Shown one piece after another: positions 7,936 through 13,585 of a stretch of DNA of 14,766 nt (position 1 is the stretch's first letter; every line of letters begins with the position of its first letter). The notes under the pieces are model-generated. The model made no database searches, was not told the origin of the DNA, and worked only from the letters and a program-made list of their open reading frames with translations. The DNA is from Thermoplasmatota archaeon. GTDB lineage: Archaea; Thermoplasmatota; Thermoplasmata; Thermoplasmatales; Thermoplasmataceae. The position numbers and the translations under genes are program-made. The stretch lies in assembly GCA_023379355.1 (NCBI GenBank), contig JAMCUD010000063.1, positions 1 to 14,766 on the forward strand, read 5' to 3'.

Positions 7936-8691
7936 TCAGACACCTTTCGGGGAGCATATGAAAATAACTCTCTCCTTTATTATGGAAAAATCTTCCGGGT
8001 TGATATCTGCGGATAACAAATCACCAGATGGCAGGCGCTTCAGGTATGATCTGCATTCCATACCCTCCCTGGAGTCAGCTTTAACAGGCGACAGGAAATC
8101 TTCAAACTTTATAAGTTCCTTTGTACTGGTTAAAGAATCGATTATGAACCCCCACTTTGTCAAAAGTTCTTTCCATTGATCTACAGAAGGCGCGTCCACA
8201 TGGGAATGATCCCTGTATCTTTCCATGTTGTTCCTGATGTCCCTGGAATCATTTTCAGGCCGAACCATATCTATCAATGCCAGCTTGCCGCTTTCTTTCA
8301 GAATCCTCTTTGCTTCTCTAAGAAACTCGCCCTTTTTTAGAAAATGGTGTGCGGCCCTACGGCAGGTAACAAGATCACAAGATCCGCTGTCTAGACCGGA
8401 TTGTTCAACCATTGCATTAATAAAACTGATGTTTTTTGCCCCCTTCTCAATTGCCAGTTCCTCAGCTTTCTTAAGCATTGCATCTGTGCCATCCACTGCA
8501 AACACCTTACTCACATGTGGTGCTATCTCGATTGCAGTAAACCCTGTTCCTGATGCCATATCGGCGACTACCCAATCCGATTTCGGATTGATAAGGCGGA
8601 TAAGCGTAGCAAGGTCTTCTCCACTTTTGTGGGATTTGCTTTTAGCGTATTCACCTGCATATTTGGAAAAATAATCCTGAAAATTATTCAT
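7936..8691 (-). CDS. Class I SAM-dependent methyltransferase, UbiE/COQ5-like (251 aa)
   Basis: A Rossmann-fold methyltransferase. The SAM-binding motif I is VVADMASGTGFTA (residues 41-53), the acidic residue at the end of strand 2 is D67 (VFAVDGTDAM), motif II is SCDLVTCRRAAHHF (104-117) and motif III is ILKESGKLALIDMVRP (130-145). This is the methyltransf_11 / UbiE pattern, in which the CRRAAHHF-type loop lines the active site; the substrate cannot be read from sequence. It is first in a tight operon with AlaRS, and the stop codon touches the AlaRS start. The ATG start at 8691 has an AT-rich ATTAAA element about 30 nt upstream. There is no sign of quinone-biosynthesis neighbours, so naming it ubiE would be unsafe. 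Confidence 0.85.
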   Translation of the reverse strand: MNNFQDYFSKYAGEYAKSKSHKSGEDLATLIRLINPKSDWVVADMASGTGFTAIEIAPHVSKVFAVDGTDAMLKKAEELAIEKGAKNISFINAMVEQSGLDSGSCDLVTCRRAAHHFLKKGEFLREAKRILKESGKLALIDMVRPENDSRDIRNNMERYRDHSHVDAPSVDQWKELLTKWGFIIDSLTSTKELIKFEDFLSPVKADSREGMECRSYLKRLPSGDLLSADINPEDFSIIKERVIFICSPKGV

Positions 8692-8828
8692 ACTACCATA
8701 GCGAGATTTTGAGCATCTTTAATAGGTTTATTGGCTATCTTAAACTGTCAGATCGGATTTGGTGAAAGCTGTTATAGGTAGTAATATTCCCTTCTTGACA
8801 ATTCTCTGAGAGGCCAGCATTGAGATAT

Positions 8829-8871
8829 ATATTACTCATGATTAAAGCAATAATATTACTGATCAAAGCAA
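8829..8871. repeat. Imperfect tandem repeat in the methyltransferase-fibrillarin gap
   Basis: Unit 1 (8829-8850) is ATATTACT-CA-TGATTAAAGCAA. Unit 2 (8853-8871) is ATATTACTGATCAAAGCAA, which lacks three bases and differs at one. The shared core TGATYAAAGCAA recurs at a 21-bp interval, two DNA turns. A 37-codon reading frame from ATG 8838 to 8951 on the plus strand runs through the repeats and would encode IKA twice. It has no well-placed promoter, so I do not call it a gene. The rest of the 223-nt gap shows nothing else recognisable. Confidence 0.6.
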
Positions 8872-8914
8872 ATAGGACAAAGGAAGACTGGAAAAGTGAA
8901 TTTGCGGCTCCCAA

Positions 8915-9550
8915 TCAGGAAACCGATATCATGAAGTTATCAATGGAATAAGGTTCCAGGGGGATAACCTGATCGACCCTGAAATTTTCAAGATTCTCAA
9001 GCTGGGACTTCAGAATATCTTCTTTTTTCAGTCTGCTTGAAATGGCCCTGATCTTTACAATGATTAAACCTTGGTCAATTGAGTTAAAATTTCTGGAAAC
9101 CTGGTTGAATATCTGGACCTGGTTCCTCTGAGCAATGTCCTGATATATTACCTCAGGCTTGTCAATAAAGAAGGCATAGCGTTCTACACGGAATGCGTCT
9201 TCAAGAATTGGATATATGTTTTTCCTTGCTTCAGCAAGTGACAGCAATTTTGAAAATGGCTCATACGCCTTTTCCACTGCATAAACTCTCCCGCCTTCTA
9301 AGATGTCTGAAAGATGGCTGACCGTAGTTCCAGTGGATGCACCCAGGTAAAGACAGGAGGTGCCTCTGTTAAAGGGAAATGCCCTCAGTTTTTTTTTCAG
9401 GGCTGCTGAAAGCTTGCTTCTCTTAGGGTCCCATTCACGGTACCATTTACCCTTAATACTGGTGATGTCTTCCCCATAAACCGGGGTCCTATTCTTGGAC
9501 TGCGTGTATAATTTGCCGTTAAGCTCGATTATGGAACCCTGGTTATGCAT
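8915..9550 (-). CDS. flpA: Fibrillarin-like rRNA/tRNA 2'-O-methyltransferase (211 aa)
   Basis: The methyltransferase subunit of archaeal C/D-box sRNPs, which 2'-O-methylates rRNA and tRNA with Nop5 and L7Ae. Numbered from a GTG codon at 9553: YGEDITSIKGKWYREWDPKRSKLSAAL (26-52) is the classic N-terminal signature, CLYLGASTGTTVSHLSDI (67-84) is the SAM loop, VYAVEKAY (90-97) ends strand 2, VIYQDIAQRNQ (135-145) holds the catalytic Asp (D139), and IVKIRAISS (165-173) the Lys (K167). The usual YE(R/K)DH ending reads YSIDN, so the expected His is Asn206. I prefer the ATG at 9550 to the GTG one codon earlier; a TATA-like box 25 nt upstream fits a leaderless mRNA. Nop5, often its neighbour, is not in the window. 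It is divergent from MBF1. Confidence 0.93.
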   Translation of the reverse strand: MHNQGSIIELNGKLYTQSKNRTPVYGEDITSIKGKWYREWDPKRSKLSAALKKKLRAFPFNRGTSCLYLGASTGTTVSHLSDILEGGRVYAVEKAYEPFSKLLSLAEARKNIYPILEDAFRVERYAFFIDKPEVIYQDIAQRNQVQIFNQVSRNFNSIDQGLIIVKIRAISSRLKKEDILKSQLENLENFRVDQVIPLEPYSIDNFMISVS

Positions 9551-9574
9551 CACAGTTCTCTATTCCTGAGTGTG

Positions 9575-9582
9575 ATATATAA
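9575..9582 (-). promoter_or_regulatory. TATA box of flpA
   Basis: The minus strand reads TTATATAT, centred about 28 nt before the ATG at 9550, the right spacing for transcription to begin at or just before the start codon. Confidence 0.55.
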
Positions 9583-9606
9583 TGATCCCTTACACCAGTG
9601 GAATAG

Positions 9607-9613
9607 TTATTTA
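9607..9613 (+). promoter_or_regulatory. TATA-like box of the MBF1 gene
   Basis: TTATTTA is centred 26 nt before the ATG at 9636. It supports that ATG as the start, with a leaderless transcript, rather than the in-frame TTG at 9615. Confidence 0.4.
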
Positions 9614-9635
9614 GTTGATATACCAATACAGAAAT

Positions 9636-10085
9636 ATGACAGCTTATTGCGAGATGTGCGGGAAACAGACCCAGATGGTGAATAAGGTGAGAATTGATGG
9701 TTCGATCCTGAATACTTGCGAAGACTGCTCTAAATTTGGAACACCAGTTGATAGCTTAAAATCCACAAGAAATATCAGAATTCCTGAGGCCCACAATGCA
9801 GTCCAGATTCCGGTAAAAACCAGACCTGTACCAATGCCGAAACCCCACATGAAACAGAGAAAGACGGAGGATGTGGAGAAATACCAGATAGATCCGGATT
9901 ACGCTGAAATAATTCGTAATGCAAGGACAAGACTTGCAATAACCCAGGATGAACTGGCCCTGAAGGTCCTTGAGAGGAAAAACGTAATTGCAAATGTTGA
10001 AAGGGGTGTTCTTATGCCCGAGATAAGAGTCGCGAAAAAGCTGGAAAGATTGCTTGGAATAAAGATTCTTATCAAGGATGAGTAG
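9636..10085 (+). CDS. Multiprotein bridging factor 1 (MBF1) homologue, zinc ribbon plus HTH (149 aa)
   Basis: Archaeal MBF1-type transcription factor. The N-terminal zinc ribbon is C5-EM-C8 paired with C28-ED-C31, in the usual CExCGK...CxxCxK(F/Y)G layout. A flexible Pro/Lys-rich linker (about 50-80) follows, then a Cro/C1-type helix-turn-helix (90-143: RNARTRLAITQDELALKVLERKNVIANVERG...RVAKKLERLLGIK). In archaea MBF1 is thought to associate with ribosomes or the transcription machinery rather than a specific operator. I chose the ATG at 9636 because the zinc ribbon begins three residues later and a TATA-like box lies 26 nt upstream; an in-frame TTG at 9615 would add seven residues. It is divergent from flpA with a short shared promoter region. 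Confidence 0.93.
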   Translation: MTAYCEMCGKQTQMVNKVRIDGSILNTCEDCSKFGTPVDSLKSTRNIRIPEAHNAVQIPVKTRPVPMPKPHMKQRKTEDVEKYQIDPDYAEIIRNARTRLAITQDELALKVLERKNVIANVERGVLMPEIRVAKKLERLLGIKILIKDE

Positions 10086-10117
10086 GATATTTTATATTGG
10101 ATATCATTTAGCGCGTG

Positions 10118-10133
10118 CTGAAACTTTGTTCAG
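10118..10133 (+). terminator. Small hairpin after MBF1
   Basis: CTGAAAC and GTTCAG form a 6-bp stem with one bulged A and a TTT loop, about 33 nt after the MBF1 stop. A T-rich stretch follows within 20 nt. It is a weak candidate and may be chance. Confidence 0.25.
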
Positions 10134-10149
10134 TTCAATATAGAAAATT

Positions 10150-10157
10150 TTTAAATA
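10150..10157 (+). promoter_or_regulatory. TATA box of the 95-aa unknown gene
   Basis: TTTAAATA lies about 37 nt upstream of the TTG start at 10191. This implies a leader of about 12 nt, which would contain the AGGT at 10180-10183. Confidence 0.45.
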
Positions 10158-10190
10158 ACATAGTTTTTTCATATACTACAGGTAAAGAAA

Positions 10191-10478
10191 TTGAAAATAG
10201 AAGTTGGCCAAAGGTTCGATTTTGAAATTGACCGGGAGGATGTCGTTGGCACAGACAAGGGACCCATAATCGCCACATGGTATCATCTGGGCAATTCCAT
10301 CTATGTAGAACTTGCATTGACAAAAAGCCTCGCTGATGAGATACGATCATACTTTATCAGCAACAGTAGCAAGACCGCTCTGCTTTCAATTACAAGAGTT
10401 TCCAAGGCAAAGTATATTGTAAGCCCCACAGTGGTACTTTTGAACAGGAAAACAAAGGATCTGAAACAGATCAAATGA
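10191..10478 (+). CDS. Unknown small protein (95 aa), TTG start
   Basis: I do not recognise this protein. It is soluble and of mixed charge with no Cys. Residues 1-15 (MKIEVGQRFDFEIDR) look like a beta strand pair. A central WYHLGNSIYVELALTKSLADEIRSYF suggests a strand followed by a helix, and the end (YIVSPTVVLLNRKTKDLKQIK) is strand-like and basic. The start is inferred as TTG because no ATG or GTG is near. The evidence for that start is AGGT seven nt upstream and a TATA box spaced for a 12-nt leader. It is downstream of MBF1 but with its own promoter, and convergent with the hydroxyacyl-CoA dehydrogenase. Codon use and amino-acid composition match a real gene; function is unknown. Confidence 0.65.
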   Translation: MKIEVGQRFDFEIDREDVVGTDKGPIIATWYHLGNSIYVELALTKSLADEIRSYFISNSSKTALLSITRVSKAKYIVSPTVVLLNRKTKDLKQIK

Positions 10479-10479
10479 T

Positions 10480-10494
10480 GGTTCTTAACGAACC
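10480..10494. terminator. Bidirectional hairpin between convergent genes
   Basis: GGTTC and GAACC form a 5-bp stem with a TTAAC loop exactly between the converging stop codons at 10476-10478 and 10498-10500. AT-rich DNA follows on the plus-strand side. Its position suggests a shared terminator for both transcripts. Confidence 0.4.
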
Positions 10495-10497
10495 TTA

Positions 10498-11466
10498 TTA
10501 ATATTCATATATCCCTTTTCCGCTCTTTCTGCCGAGGTATCCGCCCCATACCATTCTCTTTAAGTTGTAAGGGGCTCTGTATTTCTGATCTCCAAAGTCC
10601 TGTTCAAATACATTTGCAACGTCGAGGAGCACATCCAGCCCAACCATATCGGCAAGTTCCAGGGGACCCATTGGCATGCCGGCACCGAGCTTCATTGCAA
10701 TGTCTATGTCTTCCCTTGATGCCACGCCCTCACCATAAAGGGATATGGCTTCATTGATCATAGGAACGAGGATACGGTTCACAACAAACCCTGGGGATTC
10801 CCTTACAAGGACTGGCTTCATTGATGTCCGATGATTCCTTAAGCAAGAGATGAACTTGATTGTTCTATTCACTGTATCTCTCGAAGTTTTTATCCCTGGG
10901 ACTACCTCAACCAGGGGTAATGTGTAAGGAGGGTTGAAGAAATGGGATATGATAACCTGCTCAGGATATTCAAAGGCATTGGAGAATTCCGAGATGCTCA
11001 GTGATGATGTGTTGGATGCAACTATGGTGTCTTTATGGAGAATTTTTGATAAAACCTTCAAAAGGTCCTTCTTTACCTCCATCTTTTCGAATATAGCTTC
11101 AAAAACAAAGGAACTTCCTGTGATCTCTTCATAGTTGGATACAGTATGTATATGCTTCATGACCATATCTGCAAAGCTTCCCTCTTTCCCCTCATTTAGC
11201 TTTGATTCAATAGATGTCTTCTGGTCCGCTGTGAGTGTTATTCCCAAGGATTCTATTCTCTGAATCTCCTTTTCCGACCTGGTTGACAGGAACTTTTCCT
11301 GCCTTTCTGCTACGCTTCTTATTCTCTTCTCTGCTTTTTCGAGAAGTTCATTGTTAAGATCGACGAGAATGACTTCCTTTCCATTGCTGGCTAGAAGTTC
11401 TGCAATTGAAGCTCCCATGTTACCTGATCCAATAACTGCAACCTTTTCCGGCCTGACGTTTTCCAT
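10498..11466 (-). CDS. 3-hydroxyacyl-CoA dehydrogenase, NAD-binding (322 aa)
   Basis: Oxidises 3-hydroxyacyl-CoA (possibly 3-hydroxybutyryl-CoA) to 3-ketoacyl-CoA with NAD+, or the reverse. The N-terminal Rossmann domain has VAVIGSGNMGASIAELL (9-25) and D36, which favours NAD over NADP. The active-site text is ASNTSSLSI (150-158), SHFFNPP with His175, LVEVVPG with Glu187, and PGFVVNR with Asn230, matching the Ser/His/Glu/Asn set of the family. The C-terminal helical domain has GAGMPMGPLELADMVGLD (261-278). It stands alone, not fused to a crotonase. About 20-25 extra residues seem to lie in the region 55-110 compared with typical 280-aa relatives. A TATA box 25 nt upstream supports the ATG at 11466. 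Substrate chain length is unknown. Confidence 0.92.
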   Translation of the reverse strand: MENVRPEKVAVIGSGNMGASIAELLASNGKEVILVDLNNELLEKAEKRIRSVAERQEKFLSTRSEKEIQRIESLGITLTADQKTSIESKLNEGKEGSFADMVMKHIHTVSNYEEITGSSFVFEAIFEKMEVKKDLLKVLSKILHKDTIVASNTSSLSISEFSNAFEYPEQVIISHFFNPPYTLPLVEVVPGIKTSRDTVNRTIKFISCLRNHRTSMKPVLVRESPGFVVNRILVPMINEAISLYGEGVASREDIDIAMKLGAGMPMGPLELADMVGLDVLLDVANVFEQDFGDQKYRAPYNLKRMVWGGYLGRKSGKGIYEY

Positions 11467-11486
11467 ATCTCAATATTTCTTTTCTC

Positions 11487-11494
11487 CATATAAT
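11487..11494 (-). promoter_or_regulatory. TATA box of the hydroxyacyl-CoA dehydrogenase gene
   Basis: The minus strand reads ATTATATG here, centred about 25 nt before the ATG at 11466; this again suggests a leaderless transcript. Confidence 0.5.
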
Positions 11495-11511
11495 GGTAAG
11501 GCGAAATCACA

Positions 11512-11585
11512 AAATAGCATCATTAGATTCTATGCGAAAAGGTTTGTAATAAGAGGTCTACCAAAATATTCAAATAGCATAATTA
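11512..11585. repeat. Pair of 14-bp direct repeats 60 bp apart
   Basis: AAATAGCATCATTA (11512-11525) and AAATAGCATAATTA (11572-11585) match at 13 of 14 positions. One copy lies upstream of the dehydrogenase TATA box, the other 20-33 nt before the ATG of the 36-codon candidate gene. They could be sites for one regulator or AT-rich chance. Confidence 0.5.
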
Positions 11586-11604
11586 TTTATTATTATTGAA
11601 GTCT

Positions 11605-11715
11605 ATGCCCAGGAACAAACTTTCTAAGGACTACCTGGAATTAGCCAGCGACAAAGAATGGGATGAAATAATCTCGGAAAATGAGAGAAGAGGGGGGAGG
11701 AAGATCAGGGAGTAA
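11605..11715 (+). CDS. Candidate small protein (36 aa), highly charged
   Basis: An ATG-started reading frame of 36 codons ending in TAA, overlapping the last 11 bases of the convergent AspRS gene. The product begins MPRNKLSKDYLELASDKEW, then DEIISENERRGGRKIRE. It has no hydrophobic segment; the middle is a likely helix and the basic RRGGRK tail could touch RNA or DNA. Evidence for a real gene: it fills the otherwise empty gap, the composition is rich in Glu, Lys, Asp and Arg as in neighbouring proteins, and an AT-rich promoter-like stretch precedes it. Against: it is very short and partly encoded by a purine-rich tract. I know no family for it. Confidence 0.4.
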   Translation: MPRNKLSKDYLELASDKEWDEIISENERRGGRKIRE

Positions 11716-12994
11716 CTCTGGTTCTGTCTCTAGGAAACAAAACAACCTCCCTTATGTTAGGTAATCCCAGAAGGATCATAGTTAATCTTTCGAGTCCTAT
11801 GGCCCATCCTGCATGGGGGGGCATACCATATTTGAAGGCATTAAGGTGGAATGCGAAATCCTTTGGATCTAAGCCCTTCTCCACCAATCTTTTTTTGAGC
11901 ATTTCTGGGTCATGAACTCTCTGTGCTCCAGATGTCAGTTCTCTTTCACCATATTGCAGGTCAAATGAGTTGGTTACCTCCGAGTCCCCAGGCTTGGGCA
12001 TTGTATAAAACGCCCGTACTTCTGATGGCCACTCTGTGATGAAATAAAACCCCGGGAAATGCTTCCCTATAATTCTCAGCTGTTCCGGATTGAAATCTTC
12101 TCCAAAATTCACTGAGTGCCCGCTATTTGCCAACAATGTCAGGCACTCCCGATAGCTAACTCTGGGATAGGGGAGTGGCTGTATGTGAAGCGAGGGGTTG
12201 ATCTCAGACACTTCCTTGCCAAAATCTTTCATAACTTCTTCCAGTCCAGAATTAACTGCTTCTTCAAGAACTTTCATCACTGTTTCGTGATTTGAAAAGC
12301 TTACTTCAATATCCAGACTAGTGAACTCATTCAGATGGTGAACAGTATTATGCTCCTCGGCCCGGAATGCCGGTCCGACCTCGAAGACTTTATCCATTCC
12401 GCTGGCCATGAGGATTTCTTTGTATAGCTGGGGACTCTGATTGAGAAATACATCCCGCTCAAAATATTTCACCTGAAACAGGTTTGCACCTCCTTCCGTT
12501 GCTGCAGCGACTATCTTCGGCGTATGCACTTCAACAAAACCATTCTTCTGCATGTATTTTCTTATTCCCCATAGCAAGGAGCTCTCAATCCGGAATATTA
12601 TGTTATGTCTCTGCTCCCTCAGATCAAGGTATCGATTGTTCAGCCTGGTTTCAAAATCTGACTCAATGTCTTCAAATAGGGCGAGAGGCAATGGTGCCTC
12701 TGATCTGTTCAATACTGAGATTTCCTCAACATCTATCTCTATCCCCGATTTTGAGCCGGAATTCAACAGAACCTTTCCCCTGACATCAAGCACGGATTCC
12801 CTGTTGATTGTTGTAATCTCCTCGTAGTTTTTCAGATTTTCAGGCCTGAGAGTCAGTTGAATCTTTCCTGTATGGTCCCTCAGAATTATAAATGACAGTT
12901 TCTTGAGTTTTCTTATGTCTTGAGCCCAACCCTGGATATGTACAGAGGAGCTGTTTCCCAGTGATGCCACATCTTGAATATACAAACGTTCCAT
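11705..12994 (-). CDS. aspS: Aspartyl-tRNA synthetase, archaeal type (429 aa)
   Basis: Class IIb synthetase that charges tRNA-Asp. An N-terminal OB-fold binds the anticodon (residues 17-95, with QGWAQDIRKL...FIILRD). The catalytic domain has motif 1 near 150-162 (NGFVEVHTPKIVA), ATEGGANLF, the QSPQLYKE loop (186-193), motif 2 (FRAEEHNTVHHLNEF, 210-224) and motif 3 (GWAIGLERLTMILLGLPNIREVVLFPRD). It lacks the bacterial insertion domain, so it is archaeal/eukaryotic. The frame stays open for 23 more codons upstream, to 13063. I chose the ATG at 12994 because it gives the usual length, starts just before the OB fold and has a TATA box 28 nt upstream. Gln25 replaces a Trp seen in strictly Asp-specific archaeal AspRS. 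Confidence 0.95.
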   Translation of the reverse strand: MERLYIQDVASLGNSSSVHIQGWAQDIRKLKKLSFIILRDHTGKIQLTLRPENLKNYEEITTINRESVLDVRGKVLLNSGSKSGIEIDVEEISVLNRSEAPLPLALFEDIESDFETRLNNRYLDLREQRHNIIFRIESSLLWGIRKYMQKNGFVEVHTPKIVAAATEGGANLFQVKYFERDVFLNQSPQLYKEILMASGMDKVFEVGPAFRAEEHNTVHHLNEFTSLDIEVSFSNHETVMKVLEEAVNSGLEEVMKDFGKEVSEINPSLHIQPLPYPRVSYRECLTLLANSGHSVNFGEDFNPEQLRIIGKHFPGFYFITEWPSEVRAFYTMPKPGDSEVTNSFDLQYGERELTSGAQRVHDPEMLKKRLVEKGLDPKDFAFHLNAFKYGMPPHAGWAIGLERLTMILLGLPNIREVVLFPRDRTRVTP

Positions 12995-13017
12995 AGCACC
13001 GGATGACAATTTAACCA

Positions 13018-13026
13018 TTAAATTTA
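13018..13026 (-). promoter_or_regulatory. TATA box of aspS
   Basis: The minus strand reads TAAATTTAA, centred about 28 nt before the ATG at 12994. It argues that the upstream in-frame codons to 13063 are not translated. Confidence 0.5.
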
Positions 13027-13048
13027 TCTTGAGATGGGCATTATTTTC

Positions 13049-13064
13049 AATGGGAATTCCCATT
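13049..13064. promoter_or_regulatory. 16-bp perfect palindrome between aspS and the NfeD-like gene
   Basis: AATGGGAATTCCCATT is its own reverse complement. A third half-site-like copy, ATGGGCATT, lies at 13034-13042. The set is just upstream of the aspS TATA box (13018-13026) and about 55 nt before the NfeD-like start, a position suited to an operator or activator site for either gene. No protein can be assigned. Confidence 0.45.
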
Positions 13065-13119
13065 TCCGGTTACATCTGGAAACGCAGCAAAAAAGTAGTG
13101 AAATATAGGTTAAGATAAT

Positions 13120-13464
13120 ATGATGTCTGAAATGAATGTTTCTTTAAAAACCCTGGCTCTGACAGGAGGGATCAAGATTGACCTCATTGAGACCTCGGTC
13201 ATAGCCCTCATTGTGGTTTTCGCCGCCTTTTTGATTGTGAAGTCGATTGAGTCGCAGAAAACCAGAAAAGCAACGGGCCGAGAATCACTAATTGGTAAGG
13301 TGGGAACAGTCGTTAACAGACTTGATCCAGATGGATGGATCTCAATCGAGGGAATAAGATGGAAGGCACATTCCTCCGGCGCCGACGTTATAGAGGAGGG
13401 GGACAAGGTTAGGGTTGTTGCCCTTGAGGGTCTTTCAATTCTGGTTGAAAAGGTTGGTAAATAG
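13120..13464 (+). CDS. Short NfeD-like membrane protein (114 aa)
   Basis: A short NfeD-type protein: one membrane helix and a C-terminal OB-fold domain. Residues 25-41 (TSVIALIVVFAAFLIVK) are the transmembrane segment. Residues 53-112 (GRESLIGKVGTVV...DGWISIEGIRWKAHS...IEEGDKVRVVALEGLSILVE) match the NfeD C-terminal domain. The N-terminal serine-protease part of long NfeD proteins is absent, which is normal for the short form. Such proteins usually sit beside a stomatin/SPFH gene and are thought to act in membrane quality control, but no stomatin gene is here. Start choice: the ATG at 13120 has AGGT 9 nt upstream. The ATG at 13132 would fit a leaderless start from AAATATA at 13101-13107. The sequence does not decide. 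Confidence 0.85.
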   Translation: MMSEMNVSLKTLALTGGIKIDLIETSVIALIVVFAAFLIVKSIESQKTRKATGRESLIGKVGTVVNRLDPDGWISIEGIRWKAHSSGADVIEEGDKVRVVALEGLSILVEKVGK

Positions 13465-13539
13465 AAGCCAGGATCGAATTTGGTTATCGGGATATCCAGA
13501 TTCTATTAATCTTCAGGTTCCCATTTTGGATATTAATTG

Positions 13540-13547
13540 CCCATGGG
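13540..13547. promoter_or_regulatory. CCCATGGG palindrome before the ROK promoter
   Basis: An 8-bp palindrome lies 9 nt upstream of the ROK TATA box, and a TTCCCATTT motif at 13518-13526 repeats the right half of the 16-bp palindrome at 13049-13064. Together they hint at a common regulator of the aspS/NfeD and ROK promoters, but short palindromes are common. Confidence 0.25.
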
Positions 13548-13555
13548 GATCAACC

Positions 13556-13564
13556 ATTTATAAA
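13556..13564 (+). promoter_or_regulatory. TATA box of the ROK kinase gene
   Basis: ATTTATAAA is centred 26 nt before the ATG at 13586, a textbook leaderless archaeal promoter. Confidence 0.6.
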
Positions 13565-13585
13565 CTGTGAAACTATAAAGTATAA

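Noticed and set aside
7936..8691. Naming the methyltransferase ubiE/menG
   Set aside because: The SAM motifs fit many class I methyltransferases and no quinone genes are nearby.
8838..8865. C/D-box guide RNA (ATGATTA followed by CTGA)
   Set aside because: The C box departs from RUGAUGA, the boxes are too close together and no internal C'/D' pair is visible.
8838..8951. 37-codon plus-strand gene in the gap before flpA
   Set aside because: The TATA-like text is only about 10 nt upstream of the ATG, there is no ribosome site, and it overlaps flpA antisense. Kept only as a finding with the repeat.
9615..9635. TTG start for MBF1
   Set aside because: It would lie only a few bases after the TATA-like box; the ATG at 9636 is correctly spaced and begins just before the zinc ribbon.
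12995..13063. Longer AspRS with 23 extra N-terminal residues
   Set aside because: The upstream codons cover the TATA box and the palindrome, and would make the enzyme longer than usual; the ATG at 12994 fits better.
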